From the NCBI GenBank assembly GCA_964036045.1, contig OZ038384.1, positions 97,405,474 to 97,469,473 on the forward strand: a stretch of DNA of 64,000 nucleotides, read 5' to 3'. Position numbers and translations under genes: made by a program. The DNA is from Eutreptiella sp. 'Long Island Sound 2002' (Eukaryota > Euglenozoa > Euglenophyceae > Eutreptiales > Eutreptiaceae). Under the pieces are notes generated by a model. It was not told the DNA's origin and did not search any database. It was given only the letters and a program-made list of their open reading frames with translations. Below are positions 39,134 to 51,600 of the stretch, one piece after another (position 1 is the stretch's first letter; each line of letters starts with the position of its first letter).

Positions 39134-41224
39134 CAATTAATGAAGCGGGGGGCGGCCAGGAAGAAGAAGAAAGAAGCCAGACGAAGACAGGCGGGAAGGA
39201 GCAACGAGAAGGAAAAGGCACGACGGACAACGGGGATCTGCGAGTGGATGGGGAGGGCAGGTGGCAATGCATGAAGTTGTACACCCATAATGACCCCGCG
39301 GCACTGTATCGGGCGGACAAGGCAGCGTAGCAGCAGATGAAGCTGCATGAGGCGGACACCGACGTGGTGGCGTACCAGGAGATAAGGTTGCAGGGGAAGG
39401 ACAACGTCGTGTGCGCGCAGATGTACGACAAGGAGGGGAGGGAGTACCAGTGGGAGTGGGCGCAGGGGGTGCCGCTGTTGGTGCACAGAGGGCTCAGCGT
39501 TGTGCAGGACAAGAAGGTGGGAGCGAGGGGACGAAGGGCGGTGTATGATGTGGCGACGGAGCATGGACAGGTAGTAATCATCAACTGCCATGTCCCACAT
39601 GGGAGGAGGGTCAAGGAGTATGTGGCGCAGCTGAGGATGGAGTACGTCAGGGCGCTGGAGAGGGGGCCACTCGTCGTGGTTGGAGACTTCAACTACGATC
39701 CCCGGAGGAGGGGCGCGGAGACGGAGGTGGACCGCGAGGTGCGGAAGTTTGTGGAGGAAATGAGGCTGCAGGATGTGTTGTACAGTGGAGCGCCGGGCCC
39801 CTCACACTACCCGGCACCAGAAGGCAGCGCGCGGTCGCGGATAGATGCGGTGTACGCGGACCCCAGCTGGGTCAAGGGGGTGACGGCGGGATACATGGTG
39901 GGGCCGGAAGAAATGCAGGACAGGAAGGGGCATTGCCCCATGATGGTGACCGTGGACGTGAAGGTGGGGGAGCCCGGGGACGAACAGGAGGATGAGCAGG
40001 AGTCGGACGAGGATTGTGTCAGCCTGCCGCCAATGGTGAAGTGGCCGGAGGAGGGGGACGAGAGGTGGCAACAGTGGGGGCAGCGGGTACACGCCGAAGT
40101 AAGGCAGGGGAAACACGTGCATCCAGCCACGAGGAGGGCAGCGCGGATATGCGGGTTTATCAAGCAAGGGGGAGAGTCGCAAGCACAGCCCAAGCTGCAA
40201 AGGCTGGTGGCCACCCTGAGGAAACGGCAGCACGAGGAGGTCGAGGCAAGGGCGCGGGAAGAGGGGACGGAGTGGCAAACGGAGGTGACACAGGCGAAGA
40301 AGAGGGTGCGAACAGCGAGGAGGGCTGTGGAGGAGGAACACGAGAGGATATACCAGAAAGTGGTGGCGGAGCATGAGCGGTACATGGAAAGGGCGGTACC
40401 GTACAAGTCGCTACGGTACATCAGAGAGCTTGCTGAGGCTGGAAAACCAAAGGAAATCAGGGCGGTACGCCTGCAGTGTGGCAAGGTCACTGGCAACAAA
40501 AGGGAAGTGCTGGAGGAGGTCGCGCAGAGTTTCAGGAGGCAGCACAACCAGGGGCAGCAGGAGCTCAGCGGGATCACAAGCAGAATGGTAAGGGCATTAC
40601 CGCGGGTGTTCACAGCGGAGCAGAGCGAGGACATACACCGCAGCAGGGTGACGCCAGGGGAAATTCAGGAGGGAGTGAAGGCTCTCAGAGGGAAAAAGAG
40701 CCCGGGAGTGGACCAGCTGGTGGCGGAGGCGTACCAGCACCTAGAGGCCCCGGAGCTGGATGGTCTAGCGGGGAGGGTCACGGAGGTGTTGCGCACAGGC
40801 GAGCCCCCAGTGGAATGGGGGGGCAAGGTGCGGCCCCTGTACAAGAAGGGGGATCACCTCAGGCCAGGGAACTGGAGACCAATATGCTGTGCCGTCACGG
40901 AGGCCAAGCTGGTCTGGATGGTGATCTTCGGGAGGATACAGCGGCGGCTGTATGCAGCGGGGGTCATACCGGACAATATGTGGGGGTCAGTGCCGGGTAG
41001 GTCCACACAGGAAGCAAGCTTCCTGTACGATATGTACCTCGATGATGAGGAGCTAGAGGCGTTCATGGCGTCTGTGGACGTGAAGGGGGCGTTCCCCAAC
41101 ACGCCGCATAGGCTCATAGAGGAGGTGTGGCGACAGCTAGGACTCCCATATGGAGACTTCGTCGAAAGGTACCTGCGCACAGAGAGGTACACGGTCGCCA
41201 CGGGGAAGGGGTGTACCGCGTGGG
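39130..41224 (+). pseudogene. LINE ORF2: endonuclease and reverse transcriptase (one stop; truncated by D)
   Basis: Starts at ATG 39130, overlapping the ORF1 stop by four bases. An in-frame TAG at 39328-39330 breaks it, between CAG/GCG-type codons where Gln would fit. Endonuclease motifs: AYQEIRL (about 39370), INCHVPHGRR, VVVGDFNYDP (about 39680), SRIDAVYADP (about 39835), GHCPMMVTV. RT motifs: KKSPGVDQLVAEAY, GGKVRPLYKKGDHLRPGNWRPI, AFMASVDVKGAFPN (first RT aspartate). It ends at CTAWE where the D LTR starts, so the YxDD block is missing here. Confidence 0.9.
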
Positions 41225-41933
41225 AGTAAGAAAAAGTCACTGCCATGTCTTTCTTGGAGGGCTTGATCAAGGCCAAGCCCCCCTTCAAACCCTTTTGTTG
41301 ATGCTAAGACAAACTTAACTGTCTTTATCTCTCTTTTGTTGCCTAAAGTACACTTTCTCAAAGTAACTGGGGTTGTGACCCTAGCCCCCCATGAAGTTCA
41401 CCCCTACCACCCAACTGAGCGGAGGTACCTTCCTTCATGGAGGATATACCGGAATAAAACAGGCATTTCATGCTTTAGGCCTTGGAGGTTAAGCCTAGTG
41501 GTCTCCCACCCCAAGACCCCTATACTCAATTGTTTCTACCACTTATTGTGGTCCTACCTTGTAACTGTTTCTGAATTCAGTTGCTTGGCCAAGTCATTTT
41601 CTGTGTGGTCCTGACATCTATGCCCCACATTCCTAACCAGCACCATTTCACCCAAAAGAGTGCACATGAAGTGCCTAATGCAACCTCTGAGGCAAGAGTC
41701 AGACCAATTTTCATATAAAATCTTTTGTATTATCCATTTGTGATTGAATCTATGTGTATAAACCTGCTTTGTCTATCTGCAGCCCTTCTGTGTTACACTG
41801 GATTCCAAAACCAATCATTGATTCGATCCACATCCTGTTCTTGCTCTACTTGCTGCTTTGGTTTGGGTTTTCAACTACAAAACCTGCAGGACATCATCAA
41901 AATATTTAGGGCATAAATCAAGGACATCTTTCC
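41225..41933 (+). repeat. 5' LTR of D
   Basis: 709 bp, begins AGTAAGAAAAAGTCACTGCC like A, ends CATCTTTCC before the primer-binding-like site (41934-41947, CGTAGCAGAGACAG; A has GGTAGCAG). Only the first dozen bases are shared with B LTRs. No tRNA-like segment of the B kind is seen. Confidence 0.85.
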
Positions 41934-42015
41934 CGTAGCAGAGACAGTCCCTTGTGACCTTTTGAACCGACTCTGAGAAGAAGTGCAGCACACAAAGCTC
42001 AACAACAAGTTCATC

Positions 42016-44207
42016 ATGTCCACGCCAAGCGTCAGGACCTGGCCCATCAGAACTGTCCAAGTGCAAATGGGCAGCATGGCCCACCCTATGAGTGAACCAC
42101 CTTACCGAGCTCCACAACATCTCAGTGGCGCATCTGGGTCCCAAGGAGATCCAGAACGCAGAAGGGCGGAAGAAAATAAAGGCCTTACCACCGAGGGCTT
42201 AGCAGCACACGGTGGAGACAGCTTCAGTCACCTCCACAGACTTGTAGCTGCCTCAGTATCCAGATCCAACTGTCCGGCTTCATCCTCAACAGCGATTGAA
42301 GGCCCTGAGGAGTATGAGGAACTGAGGAAGAAGATGGATGAGTACATCCTACATGAGGAGTACTACAAAACCATTTTCTGGGGAAGATGGAGAGGAGCCA
42401 TTGGCTGTACATGGATCCAGACCACGTACAAACCAAGGGTCCTAGGCGCACTCTGGTCCGCCGTCCGACAGAGCCGAGACTGCATCCCTGCCAAGACGAC
42501 CAAGACCTGAGTATCCAAGACCATGTTGTCCAACCCCAAGGGCTCCCGAAGTGGGCCCGACTCGAGTCGAAGAACAACATCATCCAAGGCCAACTTACGG
42601 TGCCCTGGATCATACGGCCGAGCTGTTGGCCAAACTCCTGTCTGGATCGGAAGATTCAGATGTGACGGCCCTATCGGAGGCCATTAAGGCTAAACTGGGT
42701 ATTGCAGAACCCTTACCCAAGCCAGAGTTGCCCTCTCTCTCTCCAGGACTGAGTACCCTGGCCGAAGATCTCAAGAGATCAAGGGTCTCAAAGCTGTTGC
42801 CTAAGGTCACCTGCCCCAGCCCCTTTCACCCCCGTGCCAGGACAGTGCCTATGGCTGATCTACAGGACGTGCCTGTCACAGAGATTGAGAGAAGAGGGCT
42901 GTCAGCCCTGGCACCTCTTGCCGGCGTGTCGCCTTCAGGCCTAACTCCGGGGGGTGGGAAGACGGGCAGACCAATTGCCCAGGCGAACATTCAGCTGGAA
43001 CTGCAGGAGTTCGACCCCAAAAATCTGCCCGAATAGGCAGAAGAATTTGCAGAGTTCCTTTTGTTGACTGGCCAATCCCATGTGGATGTGGCCACCAAAT
43101 GTTCACTGCTAAAACGCTCATGCAAAAAGAAATTTTTGCAAAAACAGGTGAAACAGATTGTGAAAACCTGTTCTACCTGGGCAGAGGTACTTCTGAGGTT
43201 GGAGAAAACATTCCTAGTCTATGAGACTGACCTCAGCGTACGCACACAGATCGAGGAGCTACCTATGCTCCCTGATTTTCCATCCGCTGCGCGAATTTCT
43301 GAACATGTGTGCGACTTGGAGTACTTGTTTTCGAGGATGAACGTGGGCTCCTACAGAGCCACTGAGCCCCACCTGTGGCTCATGAGTAAGATCCCCCAAC
43401 GTAGGTGGGATGATTGCCGCTCCACCTCTGAGAGGAAGAGCAGGACCCACTCGTACGATGAACTGGTGGATCTCTTGATTGAGCTAGCTCTTGAGAGAGA
43501 GAATGACTCCCACATGGAAAAATTCCTCAAGAAGCATTCGGGACGAGGTGTACCCCCACCCCCGAACGTGGCGAAGGGAAAGGGCATAAAAATCCCACTA
43601 ACACCAACCAGGGAGGTGGTAAAGGGAGGGGTAACCTACGTGCCGTGTAATGAGGTTAAACCTGATGCAGGTACATCCCCCCTGTTCTACTGCAGACCTG
43701 TCAATGACAAGGGGGGACCTTGTCATGCCTCTGACTGCGATCTCCGCAGTGGCTGTATGCTGCAGATGAAACGTCAGCAGCATACCAAAGATGGGAAGAC
43801 TGTGACCCATCAGGACCATTTCAGGTGTACGATCACCTGTGGTTACTGTGGCAAACGTCTTCACTAGGAGGACGAATGCCACATCAAGAAACGCGAGAGT
43901 GACAAACTCAAGCGTCAGGAGGCAGAAACGCCAGAAGACCCAGACGCCCGCCAGAAATCCCCCGAATGGGGATAAAGGTGGTAAAGGAGGTGGCAAGGGG
44001 GGTGGCAAAACTGGACCCCCTAACCCCCAGAGGCGCTCATCAGCGCCCGTTGCTACACCTGCTCCTGCCGCAGGTGACCCCAAGAAACGCCCCCAAGGGG
44101 ATAACGCTACCCCTGAGGGGAATAATTCCAAGAAGAGGCGCTTGGCCTGGATGGCCAAGTCCCTCATGGCTGCAGGGGTGGATGTCAAGTTCCCTGATGA
44201 GGAATAG
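42016..44207 (+). pseudogene. D gag (multiply broken)
   Basis: ATG at 42016 (MSTPSVRTWPIR). Compared with A: one extra base near 42376 shifts the frame; a TAG near 42440 replaces Tyr; TAG 43034-43036 replaces Trp in the LPEWAEEF motif; TAG 43865-43867 replaces the Tyr in the zinc knuckle CGYCGKRxHY; and an extra A near 43930 shifts the frame again. The Gag core is otherwise recognisable (VKQIVKTCSTWAEVLLRLEK). It ends VDVKFPDEE then TAG at 44205-44207, the position equivalent to the B gag UGA. Confidence 0.88.
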
Positions 44208-45282
44208 GGGGGCGGCTCCGAAGAGGAGGACTTGGTTTTCTGGATCCTCGTGAAAATCGGGGATCAGGTTTTTTCGAGCGGTGCTTGATACCGGTGCAAC
44301 ACTTTCCATAGTGGCCCGGCGCCTGCTTAAGACTTTCAAGAAAACAAAGACCGCGGCCATAAGAGTAGGGGATGGGCGTACCATCCATTCCTTGGTGGGG
44401 GTCGATGTGACTATATGTCTAGGCGACGAAACCGTGACCCAACACTGCAGAGTGTTGGACACTGACGCCTTTGACATCGTCATTGGCACCGACTTTCTAC
44501 GAAGAAACCCCCAGGTAAAAATGCTGTCCCTACAGCGTCCCTATTCTTTGCACTGCGACTTTGGCAGTGGGCTATTCTCCGTACCTTTGGAGCTGTCAGG
44601 ACGAAAAGAGTCTGGGCTGCGCTACGCAGCCAAGACGAACTATCGTACTGAAAACTATCAATTGGCCCGTCACGTTCTTGAAAATGGGCTGGCGGCCCTT
44701 CAGGTAAACCTGGATGAGATCCAGGTGGAATTGTTTGCGAGCCAACAACAGCACATCATGCAGTTGTACTGCTCGAAACAACTGAACAATGCTTTCCGTT
44801 TCTTCTGGAAAGCAATGGGCCTAGCGTAAGCTAACCCTCCCTTCTCCCTGCTCGCGAAGGTTCTAACCAAAATCGCTTATGAGGGAGGAAGGGTTGTTAT
44901 GTGCACCCCTGACTGGGGTTGCTCTGGTGAACATGCTTACTGGCGCCGTATGCTAGATCGAATGACCGTGGGAAGAGTGCAACTCCCCGACGGCCCCATC
45001 TATGTGCCTGAGGACTCAGACACAGCTATGCAGGCCCCTGAGTGGGCCAGTTTCCTGTCCATCGTCGATGGATCTCTCAATCCTGTACCCCTGTGTGACC
45101 TAGACCAGGTGCTACTGAAAGAGGTCATGGCCGAAAATCGTGGCCTAACCCTTTATGATCTCAAAAATCGATCTCCTGAGCACCTATCTGCCACACTTAC
45201 AGGGTGTGAGTCTCCCGATGACTATCTGGAACCTGCAGCTGTAAAAGAGGATGCTGACGACCAACTGTCTGAGATCGCCAGC
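44208..45282 (+). pseudogene. D pol, 5' part: protease and methyltransferase-like domain
   Basis: After the gag TAG the frame stays open through EEEDLVFWILVKIG, homologous to DLVFWVRIRLGG in B, showing that D also has gag and pol in one frame. A one-base shift near 44275 precedes protease VLDTGATLSIVARRLL (44281 on). The methyltransferase-like block has VELFASQQQH (about 44725), a TAA at 44827-44829 replacing Tyr, then ANPPF (NPPF 44833-44844) and RVVMCTPDWGCSG. This is the only copy in the window with a full NPPF motif. The frame ends at the CCAGC target of B2. Confidence 0.85.
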
Positions 45283-46080
45283 AGTAAGAAAAAGTGCTTT
45301 TCCATTGCTTTGAGGCATACTCTAGTTGTATTAGAGATGCACTGAGCATCCATGCATTTTAATCTTAGTATTGGTCCAACCAAAACTGGTGATAACACAT
45401 TTTGACCTATGGAACCAAACACCCAATCAGGATATGGAGTGGACCCCTCAATCCCCTTTCAATGTGAAGTAAAACATCTTTTCCTGAGTTGACTGAGCAC
45501 TGACATACCTAAGGTAGAGCCTATGAATTTATCTATGTTTTTCCATGAATACTTATCTGCCCTAGTGGTATGCACCATAGGGGGCTAGGCACCTCCTTTT
45601 GAGAGGTCCTGGGTTCAATTCCTGGTCAGCCTAGCTAAGTAGGAAGATCCCATGTGACATGGCAGTGACCTCATCGCCACATACCATGCCACCTCAGCAC
45701 ATATGGGACCGAAAACAAAGAGTGCACATCTCCTAAGATGGCACTATCGAGAGAGAGTGATCCTGAGGCAGTTTTCTAACTCTTTTCCTAAAACATTTCA
45801 GCTATCTTTGTGAATATGCATTCATTTGTGACCTGAGTTGCAGTTTCTGTGAATATCCAATCATCTTTCACTGTTTACACTGCAGCCCTTCATGCTTTGA
45901 TCCTGAATCCTCTTCTCTTTGCATACTATTGGCTTGGGCTATCCTGGAGTGACTTGGAGTGGCTGTATTTCATCAAAACAAAAGCTTTTCATCTCCAAAA
46001 ACAAGCAGCAGGAATCCCTACACCAACAGCAAGCAGCAGGAGAGGCAAAACACAGTGCTGAAAACACTATAAACTTTTCT
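45283..46080 (+). repeat. 5' LTR of B2
   Basis: 798 bp, AGTAAGAAAAAG to ACTTTTCT, 13 bp longer than the B1 LTR because of small indels (for example near 45946, GGAGTGACTTGGAGTGG). The tRNA-like segment is at 45563-45632 with loop CTTTTGA between ACCTC and GAGGT. A primer-binding-like site, GGTAGCAAGAGGC, follows at 46081-46093. Confidence 0.93.
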
Positions 46081-46178
46081 GGTAGCAAGAGGCAGCCTGT
46101 CTCTGTGCACCGGCAGCGACCCCGCGCCGTACAACCAGTGCTCCGAGCAGGCAAATACAAGCAGAAGGGCGGATTAAG

Positions 46179-47319
46179 ATGGATCCAGGAAGAGTGGATG
46201 CCGACGTGAAGACAGCGCAAGCGCCTGAGGCACCGGCAAGGCCGGCGCCTGGCGCTGTACCTTCAGCGGAGCCCTTACATGGGCCAGCTGATACGGCGGA
46301 GGACTCCCTGGATGGCCTCCAGACGGCCTTCGGGGCCCTGTTCGTCCAGGAGGTGGTGGCGCAGCCTGCAAAAAGGAAGAGAGAGAGCGAGAAGGATGCT
46401 GGAGACGGAGCAGACGAAGGAGAGGAGCAAGGGCAAGACTCGACGGATGTCCCTACCTTCGAAGGCGCACCAAGCGCTTCTGGCCTCCAAGCATCACCCT
46501 CTCCCATAACCACCACACTCCCAGCCGCCGCAACATCCACTTCCACAACCAACCCGCCTATGGCAGAGGGCACAGGCTTTACTGGCATGCCTCACTACCC
46601 CGCCTATGGCATGGGCCCACCTACCACTGCGCTCCTTGAGGCAACTACTGCCAGTGAGCCGGTGGCTTCCAGCTCTGCGCCGCGATGGTATGCGGCTGAC
46701 CATCCCCATCCACTCCACGCCACTGGAACCTACATGGAAGTTCCTGGGTATGCTCCTGGGTATGCACCTGGGTATGCACCCTTGAGTGGGTTGAGGAGCG
46801 GACCAGAGTCTCTGGGAGGCAGGAGTAGAGGATCGGGAAGATCCTCCAACAGGTCCCTGACGCGGTCGGAGATCAACGAGGTGCTCCGAGGAGCCACTTC
46901 GCAAATCGTGAGCGACCTCACGCAAGAGATCAGGGAGAAACTGGAGCCCCTGATGATCCCGTCCCATGCGTCACCTACGACGGTGGGAATGTCACCCCAC
47001 CGAGTACAGGCTAACCACCTGGCGGCAGGGTTGACAAATACCCTGGGGAGCCTGAGGAGCCGACCGATGCCGACTCCTGCAGCAGTACCGAGAAGTCCAT
47101 TCGTCCCGAGAACGGCCCAGCCGCCCTACAGCCACGTGACGAACTCGACGAGGGCCGAGCTGGACCAGCTGGGGCTGACAGCCCTAAGGGCTATGGTGGA
47201 CGTGGAGCCTTATGGCTCCAGTGATCTAGGCGGAGACCCCTCCGACGACGAGCCGCCGTCAATGGATTCTTCTTCGCCATCGGATGACGAAGACCCTGAG
47301 GACCCCGAGGACCCCAAGG

Positions 47320-47351
<32 letters not shown>

Positions 47352-48671
47352 ACCCGACGCCCTGAAGGACGCCGAGCTCAGGAGGCGAAGGCCATTGCCA
47401 CCTCCAAGATAGTGGTGAACCTGCCTGAGTTCACAGGCAAGGACCTCAGCGAGTTCGCTGAGAACTTTGGCCGGTTCCTACGACTGACCGGCCAAACCCA
47501 CGCGAGTGGGCGAGTGAAGTGCGACCTGCTCCTGCAGTGCTGCAAGACCAAATACCTGGAGAAGCAGGTCAGGCAGATCGTCACTAACTCCGCCACCTTT
47601 GCCGATGTGTTGGTTGCCCTGGAGAGGCAGTACCCAACCTACGAGACCGACCTCTCCATCAGGGCCGAGATCCAGAACCTGCCCGTGCTGCCCAACAACC
47701 CCAAACCTGGCAGGGTCTCCGAGCTGTTGGCGGACCTGGATCACTGGGCTGGACGACTGACGCCCGGTTCCTACAGCAGCGACGACCTGCTGTTCTGGTT
47801 GTGCGCCAAGCTCCCCCGAGAGCTATGGGACGAGTGCCGTCTGACGGCTGAGCGCAAGGCTAGATCCCTCCGCTACGAGGATCTATGCGTGCTACTCCTG
47901 GAGATGGCGCTGGAGAAGGAGAGCGACCAGCACCTGAACAACTACCGTCCTGGTGGTGGAGGTTCTGGAGGCAAAGGGTACCAAGGGTCCCGACCTGGGC
48001 AGGGGACTACCCCCAAACACGCCCACGCCCGCCTAATGGAGAACGTGAAGGAGCTATTCTGGTGTGATGCCAGGGATGAGCAGGGCCACCTGCAGCACGC
48101 CTCTGACTGCGAGCAGCGAGACTGCTTCGTCGTCCAGGGGAAGCAGCAGGAGAAGATCACCGGCGCCAAAGTGAAGCTGCCGGATCATTACCGCTGCACC
48201 ATCACGTGTGCATTCTGCGGTAAGCGGAAGCACTACGAGGATGAGTGCTACCATAAGCAACGCCTATCGGCGAAGCTTAAGGGGGAAGATCCTGGCAAAG
48301 GCTCAGGCAAAGGTGGAGGCAAGGCCAAAGGCAACAACTCCGGCAAGGGCAAGTCGAAAGGACGTGGTCGAGGTGGTCAAGACAAGGGTCAAGGTGGACG
48401 AGGAGGAGGCGCTAACCGCCAGAACGACAACAAGAACAAGGACAAGAACGGAGGTAACCCCAACCCTAATCCAGGGGGGGACTCTGAGCCCTCTGGAGGG
48501 CAGTCTGGACCTACCACACGCTCACAGACGCAGGCACAGCAAGAACAAGGAGCCAAGCGTGAGTATGAAGGTGGTGATGACGGCAACGCCAAGAAGAGAA
48601 GCCGTTTCATGAGGATGGCCCGCAAATTGCGGAACAAGGGTTTCGAGGTGACCTGTCCCGCGGAATTCTGA
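46179..48671 (+). CDS. B2 gag (intact, 830 residues)
   Basis: ATG 46179 (MDPGRVDADVKTAQ) to TGA 48669-48671. N-terminus Pro/Ala-rich, with a repeated PGYA motif (GYAPGYAPGYAP) that has one unit fewer in B1. Ten Lys codons in a row at 47322-47351 (eleven in B1). Gag core LPEFTGKDLSEFAENFGRFL (about 47420-47485). Zinc knuckle CAFCGKRKHYEDEC near 48210-48250, after a second Cys/His-rich stretch (CDARDEQGHLQHASDCEQRDC). C-terminus Gly/Lys/Arg-rich, probably RNA-binding. It could supply Gag in trans to B1. Confidence 0.92.
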
Positions 48672-48674
48672 CGG
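48669..48674 (+). other. Gag-pol junction of B2: UGA CGG readthrough context
   Basis: The gag stop TGA is followed by CGG, and pol continues in the same frame. UGA-CGG is one of the known leaky stop contexts of plus-strand RNA viruses. The junction lies at the same place as the UGA of B1 and the UAG of D. Confidence 0.72.
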
Positions 48675-51600
48675 GGACGCTCTGGTGGCACCCAAGACCT
48701 GGTGTTTTGGGTACGTATCCGACTAGGGGGACGTGAATACCTGGGGGTACTGGATACTGGCGCCACAATATCTATAGTGGCCAAGAAAATTTTACCTTGT
48801 GGGAGCCTGAAGAACACCATGACCACCGCTGCTATACGCATGGGGGATGGACATGTGGTGCACAGCTGCGGGGACTGTGAAGTGGAGGTACCTATGGGCT
48901 CCAGGACTATCGCCCATCGGTTCTATGTGATGGACACTGATGCCTTCGACTTTGTACTGGGTACTGACTTCTTCGTGCAGCACTCCCAGATACAATCCCT
49001 TACGCTGCAAGCGCCCTACCTCCTGTACGTGGACCACGGCAGTGGCAGAGAGTCTGTGCCACTGGAGCAGTCGGAACATACCTCGAGTTACCTGAGACTA
49101 TCGAAGGAGGAGCCCTCGAACATGATGGCGGCCTCCAAAACTGAGGACTATCAACTATTGGGGGAAGTCCTAGACCAAGGTCTGAAGGAGTTGGGTTACT
49201 CTCGAGAAGACCTAAGTGTGGAGCTGTTCGCCAGCGACAAGCAGCATGTACTGGACCTATATTGCAGCAAGGGGAAGAACTGCAGCTACAAATTTTACTG
49301 GCCCTCTTTTGGGATGGCCTACGGGAACCCCAGATTCAGTGAACTGGGGAAGGTGCTGACCAAGGTGGCCTTGGAACGTTCCCGTATGGTCCTGTGTTCC
49401 CCTGATTGGGGAGCCCATGGGGGCAACGAGTACTGGCGAACCCTCCTTGACAAGCTGACTATCAGCTCGGTGCGATTACCTGATGAGGCCATCTACGTGC
49501 CTCTGGGACGCAAGACGCCCATTGGGAAGCCCGGATGGGGGAGTATGCTCAGCGTGGTGGACGGAAGTCTTACCACCATCCCCTGGGAATGCCTGGACCC
49601 TACTCTGGTCCAGGCTATACAACGAGAAAGCGATGGACTCGCCTTGGGTGACTTGAAGGATCGCCTACGACCTCAAGATGCTGTTGAAACTACACCCGGA
49701 GGAGATGAGTACATCGTGACTGACACCAACGCCCCCAACTCTCCTTGTCATGTACCTGTACCTGATGGAGTCTCTGAGTGTGGACTATCTGAGCTACCTA
49801 GCTCTATCCACTCAGACGACGAAACTGAGCACGACGCCTTCTTCGTGCAGACTGCGGTGGAGGAAGTGGAGAATGCCGAGTACGTCGCCCCACTAAAACC
49901 CCTACTCTCCATGAGGGTGGAAGACCCCGTGGATGAGGAGCTGGACCCTCGATCCAGGCTCAGGGAGTATGTGGATTCCAAGAGGAAGATGGTGGCGAAA
50001 AAGCTATGCTACGCGAAGCCTACCCGCAGCTCATGGCCACTGAAGCAAGGACGTATGGGAGACCTATCCCAACTGAAGGAGGACTTCGAACAGAAGATCA
50101 CCACCTGGCAAAGGGAGGTAGATCTCAAGCTCATGAAGAGCGTGTGGGGCGCCCATGTGAGGATCCCAGAGGAGGACGACCTCTCGGAGGAATGTGTATG
50201 TGAACCCCCTCGAGCGTGCCTATGTTGCCATCGTCCACCGGAGATGGTTGAGCAAGACCTTCTGTATGCCTACAAAGGGCTGAAGGATGCTACCGCGGGC
50301 GAAGAGTCGGTGGAGGACCACCTCCCGACGTCTATTCAAGGGGCAAGCAACTTACACTCCGACGAGGACATGGAGGACAAGATCAAGGTATTGGACCCGC
50401 GGGTACAGAAGCTTATAAGGACCTATCTGGAGGTGTTCGGAGAACTACCCCCTCCAGCCTCATGTGACAAGCTGGTACAGATGGACCTCAAGCTGAAACC
50501 CGAGTTCGTGGGTCACAAGATCCGGAGGAGACCCTAACCAGCTCCTAAAGAGCAGGCCGACGAGATTGAGCGACAGATACAAGAATGTATCGACGCTGGC
50601 CTAGTCCTGGAGTACAAGGACGGGGACTACCCCCTACACTGCAGCCCCTGTTTCCTGGTGGCTAAACCTGGGTCTACAGCCAAACGGCTGGTAGTGGACT
50701 ATGGAGAGCTGAACAAGAAGACGTTGAACCACTCAGGGTCCATTCCCAATATGGAGTCTACCCTGGAGAAGATAGCCTCCTGTCGCTAAAAGACCAAGAT
50801 GGACAAGCGAAGCGGATTCTGGCAAGTGGACCTGACGCCCAACGCGCAGGAACTACTGGCCTTCATCACCCCTCAGGGGAGGGTATTCAAGTGGAAGGTC
50901 ATGCCGTTTGGCGTGGCTAACGCACCCGCTCTGTTCCAAGAGCTGATGAACAAGATCTTGTCCATCCTACGAAGGAGACCTAAGGTGCAGGAGCTCATAT
51001 CCCGTGGGGCCCAGATGGAGGCTCACATGGACGATGTATGCCTCGGGACCAATACCCAGGAGGATCACCTAATCCTCTTGGGTGAGTTCTTTGCGGTCTG
51101 CCAGGAGAACCACACACGACTCAAGCTGGAGAAGTGTGAGTTCATGCAGGAGACCATGCAGTACTTGGGGTTTGACGTTGGCTATGGATGGTGGACCCCA
51201 GCGGCCTCTAAGGCCAAACCCCTGATGGATGCCAAGGTACGACAAGAAGACCCCAAGAAAGGACTTCATGATGTACGCAGTTTCATTGGGGCGTGCAACT
51301 TCTATCGCCGCCACATCAAAAACTTCACCTACACCAGCGCTGTACTGACTGACTTGATCAAGAAGAGTACTACTTGGCGCTGGGGCCCACAAGAGCAACA
51401 AGCGTTCGACGAGCTCAAAGACAAGGTAGCCAACGCTAAGTGCTTGGGCGTGCCTAGGGCACAAGGGGAGATTATCCTGGTGACCGACGCCAGCAATGTG
51501 GGCGGTGGTGGAACGTTGTTCCAATGGCAAGCACTAGAGAAGGAGGAGTTCGACTCGGCCATTTCCCAATGGGGGACGGAAGGTCTCAACCGAGATGGAA

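Larger units (their letters stand above)
37441..41224 (+). mobile_element. LINE (APE-type non-LTR retrotransposon), cut by element D
   Basis: Two ORFs in LINE order: a charged ORF1, and an ORF2 with apurinic-type endonuclease then RT. The 5' junction with B3 lies only 10 bp before the ORF1 ATG, so it has little or no 5' UTR and may be 5'-truncated. The element stops at 41224, inside RT, where the D LTR begins; its 3' part and target duplication are outside the window. Confidence 0.92.

Noticed and set aside
37403-39136. Long minus-strand open frame of 577 codons
   Set aside because: It is antisense to the purine-rich LINE ORF1; Pro/Ser/Leu-rich composition is what the complement of that bias produces.
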